In this document: positions 8,598-16,981 of the stretch, piece by piece
Layout of the letters: each line of letters starts with the position of its first letter
Numbering within the stretch: position 1 is the first letter of the stretch
From: Sneathiella sp.
GTDB taxonomy: Bacteria; Pseudomonadota; Alphaproteobacteria; Sneathiellales; Sneathiellaceae
Length of the DNA: 33,987 nucleotides
Reading direction: 5' to 3'
Assembly (NCBI RefSeq): GCF_029233945.1
Contig: NZ_JARGOQ010000028.1
Span: 1-33,987, forward strand
The notes under the pieces: model-generated
Seen by the model: only the letters and a program-made list of their open reading frames with translations
What the model was told of the DNA's origin: nothing
Database searches by the model: none
Translations under genes and position numbers: made by a program

Positions 8598-9233
8598 ATG
8601 AAAAAAGCTGATGTCCGCGAATTTTTTCGCCGCCTGGAAGAGAATAACCCGGAACCGGAAGGGGAGCTGAATTACGTCAATTCCTTCACCCTGCTTGTTG
8701 CCGTGGTTCTCTCGGCGCAGGCGACAGACGTCGGGGTGAACAAGGCGACAGGGCCGCTTTTCGCCATTGCCGACACGCCGGAGGAAATTCTCGCGCTCGG
8801 GGAGGATACTCTGCGCGATTATATCAAGACCATCGGGCTCTATAAGACCAAGGCGAAGAACGTTATCAAGCTGTGTGAAGCGTTGATCCGCGATCACAAC
8901 AGCCAGGTGCCCGAAACCCGGGAGGAACTTGAAAAGCTCGCCGGAGTGGGTCGGAAAACCGCAAATGTTGTGCTCAACATCGCGTTCGGGCATCCAACAA
9001 TTGCCGTGGATACCCATCTCTTCCGGCTTGGCAATCGCACGAGTCTTGCGCCCGGGAAAACTCCGCTCGAAGTCGAGAAAAAGCTCGAAAAGGTTATCCC
9101 GAAGGAATATCTCCGCCATGCACATCACTGGCTGATCCTGCATGGGCGCTATATCTGCAAGGCGCGTAAACCCGAATGCTATCGCTGTATCGTCGCCGAT
9201 CTCTGCGCCTTTAAGGGTAAAACCCTCGCGTAA
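8598..9233 (+). CDS. nth: Endonuclease III
   Basis: Nth is a bifunctional DNA glycosylase/AP lyase that removes oxidised pyrimidines in base excision repair. The 211-residue length equals that of the E. coli enzyme. The helix-hairpin-helix LAGVGRKTANVVLN holds the catalytic Lys120, and AVDTHLFRLGNR holds Asp138, at the same numbers as in E. coli. The [4Fe-4S] cluster ligands Cys187, Cys194, Cys197 and Cys203 follow the C-x6-C-x2-C-x5-C pattern. All key residues are present. It is transcribed away from the DUF2244 gene and converges on the lipoprotein gene at 9258, with 24 bases between and no obvious terminator. Confidence 0.97.
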   Translation: MKKADVREFFRRLEENNPEPEGELNYVNSFTLLVAVVLSAQATDVGVNKATGPLFAIADTPEEILALGEDTLRDYIKTIGLYKTKAKNVIKLCEALIRDHNSQVPETREELEKLAGVGRKTANVVLNIAFGHPTIAVDTHLFRLGNRTSLAPGKTPLEVEKKLEKVIPKEYLRHAHHWLILHGRYICKARKPECYRCIVADLCAFKGKTLA

Positions 9234-9257
9234 AACCTCAACTCGGCCAGTGTGGCG

Positions 9258-9743
9258 TCAGGACGCCTTCTTCGCGACAAAGGCCTCTTCCGCGCCGACG
9301 GCCTTCAGATGATCGTTAAAGCATTGCTTGCGGTCAAGATCCGAAAAATTATCAACACTGCGCCCGTTGATCGCGATATGACGGACCGCCAGCGCTTCGC
9401 CAGAGCTCGCCGGATAGAAGAATAGATGTATTGCGCAATCCTGGGCGAGATACTGCCAGACTTCCGCCGGGCTATCCTGCCTCAGCAGGTTAGGATCGCC
9501 GAATGCCTTTTTTATCTCTGCATCCGTCCGGCCGATAACAACTGTCGGCTCCAGCATAATGCGGGGCTTAATCATCGCGACAGCTGGCGGCTTGGGCGAT
9601 GATTTCACCACCGCAGGCTTCGACGGCGTGTTTGCCGCGGCGGTTTTCGGTTTTTCCGTTTCGGGTTTGGAGGCTGTCGGAGTTTGCGCACAGGCAGACA
9701 GCCCAATCACGAGCAGAGCCGCAATCACCAGGATTTTTCTCAT
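9258..9743 (-). CDS. Putative lipoprotein of unknown function
   Basis: The 161-residue product begins with MRKILVIAALLVIGLSACAQ, a lipoprotein signal peptide with the lipobox L-S-A-C (lipidated Cys18). A Lys/Pro/Ala/Thr-rich linker of about 45 residues follows, typical of a flexible tether. The globular part contains GRTDAEIKKAFGDPNLLR, WQYLAQDCAIHLFFYPASS and HIAINGRS; it is reminiscent of small outer-membrane lipoproteins with a BamE/SmpA-like beta fold, but I cannot confirm this. The start ATG (9743) overlaps the stop of the upstream membrane-protein gene by one base (TGATG), so the two are translationally coupled. I do not recognise a specific function. Confidence 0.75.
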   Translation of the reverse strand: MRKILVIAALLVIGLSACAQTPTASKPETEKPKTAAANTPSKPAVVKSSPKPPAVAMIKPRIMLEPTVVIGRTDAEIKKAFGDPNLLRQDSPAEVWQYLAQDCAIHLFFYPASSGEALAVRHIAINGRSVDNFSDLDRKQCFNDHLKAVGAEEAFVAKKAS

Positions 9744-10429
9744 CAAGCGACCAGTTCGCGGCTTTTAGGCATGCTCCCCACCCGCTTTTTATAGAGATGG
9801 ACCATGGCCGCCGTCGCAATGATCGGCGCGACCAGATTGAGGATCGGGATGGTCAGTGAGAAAGCGATGACAATTCCCATCAGATAAAGCTCCGATGCGT
9901 TGGTCTTGCGAAGCCGGGTCACTTCCTCTACGTCGTGATGACGGATCGCCACCATCTGAAAATACTCGCGGGAGATCAGATAACCGTTCAGCAAGTAATA
10001 AACAAAGAGGTTGATCACCGGGATGAAATAAAGCGGCAACACAATAATATTGCAGACAATGACCAATGCCAGAAACTTAACCGCATCCCAGATGCTCGAC
10101 AGGAGCGGGATATCATGGGCCGGTTCGTCTTGGGGGTAGTGCTTTTTTTCCACCGCATCGGAGATGTCATCAAGAAACAAGCCGATCAGGGCGCTGATCA
10201 CGAGCGGAAACAGGAAAAACCCGCCGAGCAGAAATCCGAGACCAGCGAGGAAGCTGATCGCCGTATTTATCCAGCTATAGTCAAATTCAGGAACGAGGGA
10301 AAAGGCCTCCGTTGCGCCGAACCCCACAAGAATGAAGATACCGGCGGTCAGCGCCAAGGCTTTCAGAAGAACCGACCGGAATGCCTTGTCATCGAGCTGT
10401 GCGATGGCCTTGCTGATTGCAGAAAACAA
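9743..10429 (-). CDS. EI24/CysZ-like integral membrane protein
   Basis: The 228-residue protein has four to five long hydrophobic segments and resembles the EI24 domain family, which includes the sulfate permease CysZ. Recognisable blocks are FFLFPLVISALIGLFLDDISD, split by the family's helical reentrant region, LYFIPVINLFVYYLLNGYLISREYF (read in parts) and TRLRKTNASELYLMG. A sulfate role cannot be inferred, as no cysteine biosynthesis gene is nearby. The only plausible start is TTG at 10429, with AAAGGG six bases upstream, a rare start codon. It overlaps the lipoprotein gene by one base. The 79 bases to the amidase gene show no clear promoter to me. Confidence 0.75.
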   Translation of the reverse strand: MFSAISKAIAQLDDKAFRSVLLKALALTAGIFILVGFGATEAFSLVPEFDYSWINTAISFLAGLGFLLGGFFLFPLVISALIGLFLDDISDAVEKKHYPQDEPAHDIPLLSSIWDAVKFLALVIVCNIIVLPLYFIPVINLFVYYLLNGYLISREYFQMVAIRHHDVEEVTRLRKTNASELYLMGIVIAFSLTIPILNLVAPIIATAAMVHLYKKRVGSMPKSRELVA

Positions 10430-10508
10430 AATACGCCCTTTTCAATCTAACGATCCAAGTCCCGGAATATGTATGTAGTTCCCGCCGCATGTGCAAGAAA
10501 TTAACGCT

Positions 10509-11930
10509 TCATGCCGGGGTGATCGGATCGATCGGCACCCGCGACGCATAGTCATGATCGCGCTCAAATGCACAGGCCGCCTGCAGGACGCGGTCCTCTC
10601 GCGCGTTCGGCCCCATGATCTGCAGCCCCACCGGAAGGCCGCTTTTCGTGAAGCCGCAAGGGATCGAGATAACCGGGCAGTTGGTGACCGTCAGCATGGA
10701 CGGCAGCGCCAGCCAGGACATATAGTTGTCGAACTTCACCCCGTTTACCTCCTCGACATAGCGCAATTTATGGGGAAAGGCGGGGACGATTGACGCGGGC
10801 GTAATCAGGAAATCATATTCGGAGAAGAATTTAACGATCCGCTGGTAAAGATCGCCCTGCGCCCGTTGCGCGGCCCCAATATCATCGGCGTTGAGCTTCG
10901 CGCCTTTCTCGACATTCCAGATAACCTCGGGCTTCAGCTTGTCGCGATGTTCCGCAAGGAGCGGCGCATGATTGGCAATAAAGAGCTGTGCCCGCAAAGT
11001 CTGAAATATTTCCTCCGCATCATGGAGATCGGGGCAAGTCTCCTCCACCCCGTTGCAATAGCGCTCGAAATCCGCCGCCGCTTTGGCGCAAATATCAGCA
11101 ACTTCCGGATCGACGGGGCATTGGCTCAGATCAGGGCTGTAGGCGATGCGACCGAATTTCGGGATATCCTTCAGGCTATCCACATAAGAGGTTTCGGGCG
11201 CAGGCAGACTGCTGGGGTCAAGGACATGCGATCCCGCCATCATATCGAGGAACAGCGCCGTATCCGGCACATTGCGGGCCATCGGGCCCTCCACCGGATA
11301 GGTCGAGAAAGGTAGCCGCAGCGGGCCATGCGCCACGCGCTTCGGTGACGGGCGCAGGCCGACAACGCCAGTAAAGCTCGCCGGGGTGCGCAGGCTCCCG
11401 CCGAGGTCGCTCCCTTGCGCGAGCCAGACCTGGCCGGTGGCCAGCGCCGATGCCGCCCCGCCGGAAGATCCGCCTGGCGTCCGTTCGGTGTTCCAGGGAT
11501 TTGTCGTCGTGCCAAACACCTCGTTAAAGGTCTGGCCGCCCGCGCCGAACTCCGGTGTGTTCGACTTGCCGATGACGATGCCGCCTCGTTCTTCCAGCCG
11601 CTCCACCATGACATCGGAGAAATCAGCAATCCGGTCCGCAAAAATCGGTGAGCCGGAGGTAAAACGCACATCTTTCACCGGAGTTAGATCCTTAATCGCG
11701 ATGGGCAGCCCATGCAGATGCGGGTCGGGTCGATCGGTGAGATTTTCCGTCTTCAGCCGGGCTGCATGGGCGCGTGCGCGATCAAAGCAAAGTGTCGGTA
11801 GGGCGTTAATCGCGCCATCGGTTTCCTTGATCCGCGCCTCAGATGCGTCAAGAAGCTCCTCCGGCGAGACTTTTCCGTCTTTCAGAAGGCCAACAACCTC
11901 CGTCGCCGTCATTTTAACTAAATCCGTCAT
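10509..11930 (-). CDS. Amidase (amidase signature family)
   Basis: A 473-residue amidase-signature hydrolase, which cleaves a carboxamide using a Ser-cisSer-Lys triad. The triad is visible: Lys80 in GLPIAIKD, Ser155 in TPGGSSGGAA and Ser179 in QGSDLGGSLR. The C-terminal part with YMSWLALPSMLTVTNCPVIS and PCGFTKSGLPVGLQIMGP is also typical. The substrate is not predictable; it could be an amide, a nitrile-derived amide or a peptide-like compound. It is not a GatA, since gatB and gatC are not adjacent and the protein has the layout of solitary amidases. It is divergent from the adenosine-kinase-like gene across a 98-base gap. Confidence 0.9.
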   Translation of the reverse strand: MTDLVKMTATEVVGLLKDGKVSPEELLDASEARIKETDGAINALPTLCFDRARAHAARLKTENLTDRPDPHLHGLPIAIKDLTPVKDVRFTSGSPIFADRIADFSDVMVERLEERGGIVIGKSNTPEFGAGGQTFNEVFGTTTNPWNTERTPGGSSGGAASALATGQVWLAQGSDLGGSLRTPASFTGVVGLRPSPKRVAHGPLRLPFSTYPVEGPMARNVPDTALFLDMMAGSHVLDPSSLPAPETSYVDSLKDIPKFGRIAYSPDLSQCPVDPEVADICAKAAADFERYCNGVEETCPDLHDAEEIFQTLRAQLFIANHAPLLAEHRDKLKPEVIWNVEKGAKLNADDIGAAQRAQGDLYQRIVKFFSEYDFLITPASIVPAFPHKLRYVEEVNGVKFDNYMSWLALPSMLTVTNCPVISIPCGFTKSGLPVGLQIMGPNAREDRVLQAACAFERDHDYASRVPIDPITPA

Positions 11931-11968
11931 CCCTCATCTCCTAAATCACAACGCGACGCAAAGCGCTC

Positions 11969-11996
11969 TTGCCCCTTTGGTTCGAGCGACTATACT
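11969..11996 (+). promoter_or_regulatory. Probable sigma-70 type promoter of the PfkB kinase-cyclase pair
   Basis: TTGCCC (11969-11974) and TATACT (11991-11996) are 16 bases apart and 32 bases upstream of the ATG at 12029. The -10 element matches the consensus at five of six positions and the -35 at four. No motif for a specific regulator is evident. Both downstream genes could be read from it. Confidence 0.5.
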
Positions 11997-12028
11997 CCCC
12001 CGATGCCAGAGTAACGAGCAGGGATATT

Positions 12029-13027
12029 ATGACGAAGCGGATGTTTGACACAACCTGTATCGGCAATGCCATTGTCGATGTTATCAGTAAAACCGATGAC
12101 GCCTTTCTGGAGACGGAAAGTCTTGTAAAGAATTCGATGAACCTGATCGATATGGCCCGCGCCGAGGAGCTTTATGCGAAGATGAAGTCGGCGATTGAGA
12201 TGTCCGGCGGATCGGCGGCGAATACGGCGGCGGGCGTCGCCTCTCTCGGGGGCAATTGCGCCTATGTCGGCAAGGTCCGCGATGATCAGCTTGGTGATAT
12301 TTTCACTCATGATATCCACGCCAGCGGCGTGACGTTCGAAACCAAAAAATCAACGGAAGGCGCGGCAACCGCACGCAGCCTTATCCTGGTGACACCGGAT
12401 GCGCATCGCACGATGAATACCTATCTCGGGGCCTGTATTGAACTCGGGCCGGAGGATATCGATCCGGAAGTAATCGCCGCATCGAAGGTTACCTATATGG
12501 AAGGCTATCTGTGGGATCCTGAAAACGGTAAGCAGGCCTTTCGCAAGGCGGCAGAAATTGCCCATGCAGCAGGCCAGCGTGTCTCCCTCACCCTGTCGGA
12601 CAGCTTCTGTGTCGATCGCTATCGCGCGGAGTTCCAGGACTTTATCGAAGGCGGCGTCGATATCCTGTTTGCCAATGAAGACGAAATCAAATCCCTCTTC
12701 GAGACGGAAGACTTCGATGCCGCGCTGGATACGGTTCGCGGAAAGGTCGAAATTGCCTGCCTGACACGGAGCGAAAAGGGATCGATCATCGTCAAAGGAT
12801 CGGAGACCCATACAATTCCCGCCGACACGGAGATTGAGGTTGTAGATACCACAGGCGCGGGCGACCTTTTCGCCGCCGGGTTTCTCTATGGCTTCACTAA
12901 TGGTCATGATCTCGCCACCAGCGGGCGGATCGGCTCGATGGCGGCGGCGGAGATCATCAGCCATTATGGCGCCCGTCCGACATCGGATCTGAAGGAATTG
13001 CTTCAAAAGAAGCTCGCAGTCGCATAG
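12029..13027 (+). CDS. PfkB-family kinase, adenosine kinase-like
   Basis: The 332-residue protein is a ribokinase/PfkB-fold kinase of the type usually annotated as adenosine kinase (adenosine + ATP to AMP + ADP). The N-terminal segment with TCIGNAIVDVISK and the glycine-rich GGSAANTAAGVASLGG form the substrate site. DTTGAGDLFAAGFLYGF carries the anion hole and the catalytic Asp of the GAGD motif. The specific substrate is inferred from overall resemblance and could be another nucleoside or a sugar. ATG 12029 is preceded by GCAGGGA; an upstream ATG in frame (11969) would lie within the promoter. A membrane cyclase gene follows after 17 bases, so the two are likely co-transcribed. Confidence 0.85.
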   Translation: MTKRMFDTTCIGNAIVDVISKTDDAFLETESLVKNSMNLIDMARAEELYAKMKSAIEMSGGSAANTAAGVASLGGNCAYVGKVRDDQLGDIFTHDIHASGVTFETKKSTEGAATARSLILVTPDAHRTMNTYLGACIELGPEDIDPEVIAASKVTYMEGYLWDPENGKQAFRKAAEIAHAAGQRVSLTLSDSFCVDRYRAEFQDFIEGGVDILFANEDEIKSLFETEDFDAALDTVRGKVEIACLTRSEKGSIIVKGSETHTIPADTEIEVVDTTGAGDLFAAGFLYGFTNGHDLATSGRIGSMAAAEIISHYGARPTSDLKELLQKKLAVA

Positions 13028-13044
13028 ATGCACGGACATTGCGG

Positions 13045-14763
13045 ATGAAATTGCCAAGGGCCCTGAAACGAAGAGCACTATCGTTACGCCGGGCCCTTCG
13101 GCCGGACCGGCTCAGACTGATGAGCGGCCTTGTGCTGATGATCTTTCTGGCCGGTCATCTTATCAATCACGCACTGGGCCTCATTTCCCTGAACGCGATG
13201 GAGTTAGGGCGGGACATCTTTCTCAGCTTCTGGCGGAGCGCGCCCGGGACAACCCTGTTGTTGGCCGCTATCACCCTTCATATCGCCCTGGTCTTTTACA
13301 AGCTGCTTCGGCATCGCTCCTACCGCCGGCTTGCGGGTAAGGACATCTTCCAAATCATCCTCGGGCTTATAATTCCACCACTGGTTATCCTTCATATCAT
13401 CGGCACCCGTGTCGCCCATGAGATTTACGGTGTGGAGGACAGCTACAGCTACGTCCTGTTCAGCTTATGGGTTGCAACCCCGATCCAGGCGTTATTGCAA
13501 AGCCTGGGACTGTTGGTTGCCTGGGCGCATGGCTGCCTGGGCGTTCATTTCTGGCTCCGGCTCAAACCCTGGTACGAGAAAGCCTTTCCCGCTCTCTACA
13601 GTCTCGCCCTGATCCTGCCAATTGTCTCCTTAAGCGGATTTATTAATGGCGCGAATGAATTGGAGCGGCTGAATGCCGATACCGCCTGGCGAGAGGCGTT
13701 TTTCGCGCGCCTCAATCTTCCGCCGGACCTGATCGGCTGGGCCTACACGACCCGGGATATTGGTTTTCAGGTTATGTTCGCGGCCCTCGGCCTGCTTGTG
13801 GTAAGCCGGGTCTACTGGACCATCCGCTACCGACGTCGCAAGGTAAATGCCATCACCTATCCTGATGACAGAACCGTTCTCGCCACACCCGGTCTTTCCA
13901 TTCTGGAGGCAAGCCAGCTTGGCAACATTCCCCATGCGTCCGTATGCGGCGGACGCGGACGCTGCTCCACCTGTCGCATACGGGTCACGCACGGCTGGGA
14001 CAAGCTGAATCCGGCGAGCGATAAGGAAATTTCCGTTCTCCGCCGTGTCGGCGCTCCGGAAGGAACCCGCCTCGCCTGTCAGAGCATTCCGGCCGGAGAT
14101 GTGTCCGTCATTCCGCTGCTGCCGGCCACAGCCACCGTGCGTCAGGCCTTTAATCAACCCGCCTATTTGCAAGGGCAGGAAAAGGAAATTGCAATCCTGT
14201 TTGCGGATTTGCGGGCCTTCACCAAATTCTCCGAGCAAAAACTCCCCTATGATGTGGTTTTTGTCATCAACCAGTATTTCCGTCATATGGGTGAAGCAAT
14301 TGAGGAAAATGGCGGTCATCTGGATAAATTCATTGGGGATGGCGTCATGGCGCTATTCGGTCTGAACGAGAATAGCAAAACCGCCAGCCGCATGGCCTTG
14401 AACGCCGCCCGGTCAATGTCTAAAGAGCTTGAAATAATGAACGAGAATCTCAAATCTGATCTACCGGCACCGCTTAGAATCGGCATCGGCATCCATGTCG
14501 GGCAGGTTATCGTCGGTCAGATGGGCTATGGCAGCGCCACCTCGATTACCGCCATCGGCGATCCAGTCAACACGGCAAGCCGCCTTGAAGCATTGACCAA
14601 GGAATATGCCAGCCAGCTTATTTTCTCGGACAAAGTGGCAAATCTCGTGGCGGAGGATTTCTCTGAATTAACCCATGAAAGCACCGAGATTCGCGGTCGG
14701 GTTGAACCGCTTGGCATCTATATTGTTGAAGACGCCCAGCGCCTCCCTTATTTCACGGTCTGA
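13045..14763 (+). CDS. Membrane class III adenylate cyclase with heme-type anchor and [2Fe-2S] domain
   Basis: The 572-residue protein makes a cyclic nucleotide, most likely cAMP from ATP, under membrane redox control. Residues 20-260 hold about six hydrophobic helices rich in His (His38, 42, 79, 117, 125, 162, 168), resembling a succinate dehydrogenase/fumarate reductase type b-heme anchor. Residues 268-360 form a [2Fe-2S] ferredoxin domain with Cys301, 307, 310 and 345 (C-x5-C-x2-C...C). Residues 380-560 are the cyclase domain with metal ligands Asp388 and Asp432, base-selecting Lys428 and Thr502 (class IIIb, ATP type), and transition-state Asn509 and Arg513; all are intact. I recall Sinorhizobium CyaC as a redox-controlled diheme relative. 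The stop abuts the stop of the convergent HIT gene. Confidence 0.9.
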   Translation: MKLPRALKRRALSLRRALRPDRLRLMSGLVLMIFLAGHLINHALGLISLNAMELGRDIFLSFWRSAPGTTLLLAAITLHIALVFYKLLRHRSYRRLAGKDIFQIILGLIIPPLVILHIIGTRVAHEIYGVEDSYSYVLFSLWVATPIQALLQSLGLLVAWAHGCLGVHFWLRLKPWYEKAFPALYSLALILPIVSLSGFINGANELERLNADTAWREAFFARLNLPPDLIGWAYTTRDIGFQVMFAALGLLVVSRVYWTIRYRRRKVNAITYPDDRTVLATPGLSILEASQLGNIPHASVCGGRGRCSTCRIRVTHGWDKLNPASDKEISVLRRVGAPEGTRLACQSIPAGDVSVIPLLPATATVRQAFNQPAYLQGQEKEIAILFADLRAFTKFSEQKLPYDVVFVINQYFRHMGEAIEENGGHLDKFIGDGVMALFGLNENSKTASRMALNAARSMSKELEIMNENLKSDLPAPLRIGIGIHVGQVIVGQMGYGSATSITAIGDPVNTASRLEALTKEYASQLIFSDKVANLVAEDFSELTHESTEIRGRVEPLGIYIVEDAQRLPYFTV

Positions 14764-15141
14764 TCAGTCGCCGGACATGCCTTCGGTCATGCCTGCTTCA
14801 CCGAGAGGCCTGCCGGACATGATATGAATATGAAAATGCGGCACCAGTTGGCCGGAATTCTTGCCCGTATTGGCGACCAGGCGGTAGCCATCCTCACGCA
14901 GGCCAAGCTGATGCGTAATCTCGACAACCTTGGCGAAGAAATTGCTGACTTCCTCCGGTGAGCCATTAATCACGAAATCATCCATATCGATGTAAGGGCG
15001 CTTCGGAATGACCAGTACATGGATCGGCGTTCTGGGGGCGATATCGTTGAACGCGAGAATGCTTTCATCCTCATAAACGGTGGTGTTGGGAAGTTCGCCT
15101 CTCAGGATTTTGGCAAATATATTGTCGTTATCATACGCCAT
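14764..15141 (-). CDS. HIT family nucleotide hydrolase
   Basis: The 125-residue product is a histidine-triad hydrolase of the Hint branch, a small cytoplasmic enzyme that cleaves phosphoramidate bonds of nucleoside monophosphates. It starts with the family block NIFAKILRGELP and contains ILAFNDIAPRTPIHVLVIPKR. The catalytic triad is VPHFHIHIMSGR. ATG 15141 is preceded by GGAGAG at seven bases; in-frame starts further upstream lie inside hisE. It is the last gene of the his operon, starting one base after the hisE stop. This hisE-HIT arrangement recurs in alphaproteobacteria; a metabolic link to histidine synthesis is not established. Confidence 0.93.
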   Translation of the reverse strand: MAYDNDNIFAKILRGELPNTTVYEDESILAFNDIAPRTPIHVLVIPKRPYIDMDDFVINGSPEEVSNFFAKVVEITHQLGLREDGYRLVANTGKNSGQLVPHFHIHIMSGRPLGEAGMTEGMSGD

Positions 15142-15142
15142 T

Positions 15143-15484
15143 CTATTTCTCTCCATCGGTTTTTCGCGCCGCCTTCTCCGCCAGACCGGACTGCCCTTCA
15201 CGCGCCTCTAATTTGGCATAGATATCAGCGGGGTCAATGCCGGCGTTCGCCCAAAGTACAGATAGATGATAGAGAAGATCCGCGCTCTCCGAGATAATCT
15301 CCTCGCGATCCTCAAGCGCCGCCGCGATGGCAAGCTCGACCGCCTCTTCCCCCACCTTCTGGGCAATCTTGGCGCCGCCCTTCGTGTAGAGCTTGGCGGT
15401 ATAGGAGCTTGTCGGATCGCTTCCTTTGCGCGCCGCAACCGTCGCATATAATCGGTCTAGCCCGGAAAGTTCTTTATCGCTCAT
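15143..15484 (-). CDS. hisE: Phosphoribosyl-ATP pyrophosphatase
   Basis: HisE hydrolyses phosphoribosyl-ATP to phosphoribosyl-AMP, the second step of histidine synthesis. The 113-residue product is the stand-alone form, not fused to HisI. Diagnostic blocks are the metal-binding helices [15 protein letters not shown] and [15 protein letters not shown], with the E-x-x-E and E-x-x-D residues of the all-alpha NTP-PPase fold, and [17 protein letters not shown] before them. The ATG at 15484 overlaps the hisF TGA by four bases (ATGA). hisI is not in the window and must lie elsewhere. Confidence 0.95.
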   Translation of the reverse strand: MSDKELSGLDRLYATVAARKGSDPTSSYTAKLYTKGGAKIAQKVGEEAVELAIAAALEDREEIISESADLLYHLSVLWANAGIDPADIYAKLEAREGQSGLAEKAARKTDGEK

Positions 15485-16254
15485 GCCGCCTCCTCTTCCA
15501 GGCGAACCGCAATGCCGGCATCCCGCATCGCCTCTTTCGCCTCTCTGATCGTAAATTCGCCAAAATGAAAGATCGACGCCGCGAGAACCGCCGTCGCATG
15601 GCCGTCGCGGATACCCTCCGCCAGATGATCGAGGGTGCCCACACCGCCCGATGCAATAACCGGAACCGGAATGGCATCCGCCACCGCTCGCGTCAGCGGA
15701 ATATTAAAGCCCGATCGCGTGCCGTCCCGATCCATGGAAGTCAGCAGGATTTCACCCGCGCCATAGTCCGTCATCCGCTTCGCCCATTCCACAGCATCAA
15801 TGCCCGTCGGCTCACGGCCGCCATGGGTAAAAATCTCGAACTTATCAGGCCCGGTCTGCTTGGCGTCAATGGCGACAACGATACACTGGCTGCCGAACTG
15901 CTCCGCCGCTTCGCGCACAAAGTCCGGTCGCTTGACCGCCGCACTGTTGATCGACACTTTATCTGCACCCGCCAACAGGAGTTTGCGGACATCCTCTACC
16001 TGCCGGACGCCACCACCGACGGTGAGCGGCATAAAGCAATGTTCCGCCGTCCGCCGCACTACATCATAGATCGTATCGCGGTTGTCAGATGTGGCAGTGA
16101 TGTCGAGGAAGCACAGCTCATCCGCCCCTTGCGCGTCATAAATCTGCGCTTGCTCAACGGGATCGCCTGCATCGATCAGGTCAACAAAATTGACGCCCTT
16201 GACGACGCGGCCGTCCTTCACATCGAGGCAGGGAATGACGCGGGCTTTAAGCAT
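15481..16254 (-). CDS. hisF: Imidazole glycerol phosphate synthase subunit HisF
   Basis: HisF is the cyclase subunit of IGP synthase. It uses ammonia from HisH to convert PRFAR to imidazole glycerol phosphate and AICAR. The 257-residue (beta/alpha)8 barrel starts with [20 protein letters not shown], holding catalytic Asp11, and carries the second catalytic Asp near residue 130 in [10 protein letters not shown]. The phosphate-binding loops are [17 protein letters not shown] and [14 protein letters not shown]. It overlaps hisA by eight bases and hisE by four, so the three are tightly coupled. Confidence 0.97.
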   Translation of the reverse strand: MLKARVIPCLDVKDGRVVKGVNFVDLIDAGDPVEQAQIYDAQGADELCFLDITATSDNRDTIYDVVRRTAEHCFMPLTVGGGVRQVEDVRKLLLAGADKVSINSAAVKRPDFVREAAEQFGSQCIVVAIDAKQTGPDKFEIFTHGGREPTGIDAVEWAKRMTDYGAGEILLTSMDRDGTRSGFNIPLTRAVADAIPVPVIASGGVGTLDHLAEGIRDGHATAVLAASIFHFGEFTIREAKEAMRDAGIAVRLEEEAA

Positions 16255-16981
16255 TTTCGCGCCTCACCAGATCAAGCGCCGCGGCCGGATCAATCCGCCC
16301 GTCATAGAGCGCGCGGCCGATGATAACCCCTTCGATTCCACTTGCCTGCACCGCGAGGAGGTTTTCAATATCGACAATGGAGGCCACGCCGCCCGAGGCA
16401 ATCACCGGAATGGAAATTGCCGCCGCCAGATCGCGCGTTGCCTCGACATTCACGCCCTGCAGCGCGCCATCACGGTCGATGTCCGTATAGATGATAGCTT
16501 CCACGCCCGCATCTTCAAATTTCCGGGCGAGATCAAGGGCGGAAGTTTCGCTTGTTTCCGCCCAGCCCTCCACCGCGACCATGCCCCCGCGCGCATCAAT
16601 CCCGACGGCGATATGCCCCGGGAACTTTTTGCAGGCTTCCTTCACCAGCGCCGGATCACGAAGGGCAATGGTGCCGAGAATAACCCGGCTCAACCCCTTG
16701 CTGAGCCACATTTCAATGGTCGCCAGATCGCGAATGCCGCCGCCAAGCTGCGCCGGTACATCGGTTGCCGTGATGATTTTCTCAACCGCCTCCGCATTGA
16801 CCGGCTTGCCTTCAAACGCGCCATTCAGGTCAACAAGATGCAGCCGTTCGAACCCGGCCTTTTTAAACGCGTGCGCCTGATCCGCCGGATCAGTGTTGAA
16901 GACTGTCGCCGCCTCCATTTCCCCGCGAAGCAGGCGAACACAGTTGCCGTCCTTCAGATCAATTGCCGGATAGAGATTCAT
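16247..16981 (-). CDS. hisA: ProFAR isomerase HisA
   Basis: HisA isomerises ProFAR to PRFAR, the substrate of HisF. The 244-residue barrel opens with [20 protein letters not shown], holding catalytic Asp8, with the partner Asp in AVGIDARGG at about residue 130. Phosphate loops are [17 protein letters not shown] and [14 protein letters not shown]. The ATG lies 23 bases inside the upstream GNAT gene, with GGAG ten bases upstream of it, so translation is coupled. It overlaps hisF by eight bases. Confidence 0.97.
   Translation of the reverse strand: MNLYPAIDLKDGNCVRLLRGEMEAATVFNTDPADQAHAFKKAGFERLHLVDLNGAFEGKPVNAEAVEKIITATDVPAQLGGGIRDLATIEMWLSKGLSRVILGTIALRDPALVKEACKKFPGHIAVGIDARGGMVAVEGWAETSETSALDLARKFEDAGVEAIIYTDIDRDGALQGVNVEATRDLAAAISIPVIASGGVASIVDIENLLAVQASGIEGVIIGRALYDGRIDPAAALDLVRRENA

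Noticed and set aside
15409-16323. 304-residue plus-strand reading frame over hisE-hisF
   Set aside because: Antisense to hisE and hisF, Arg/His-rich and without domain features.
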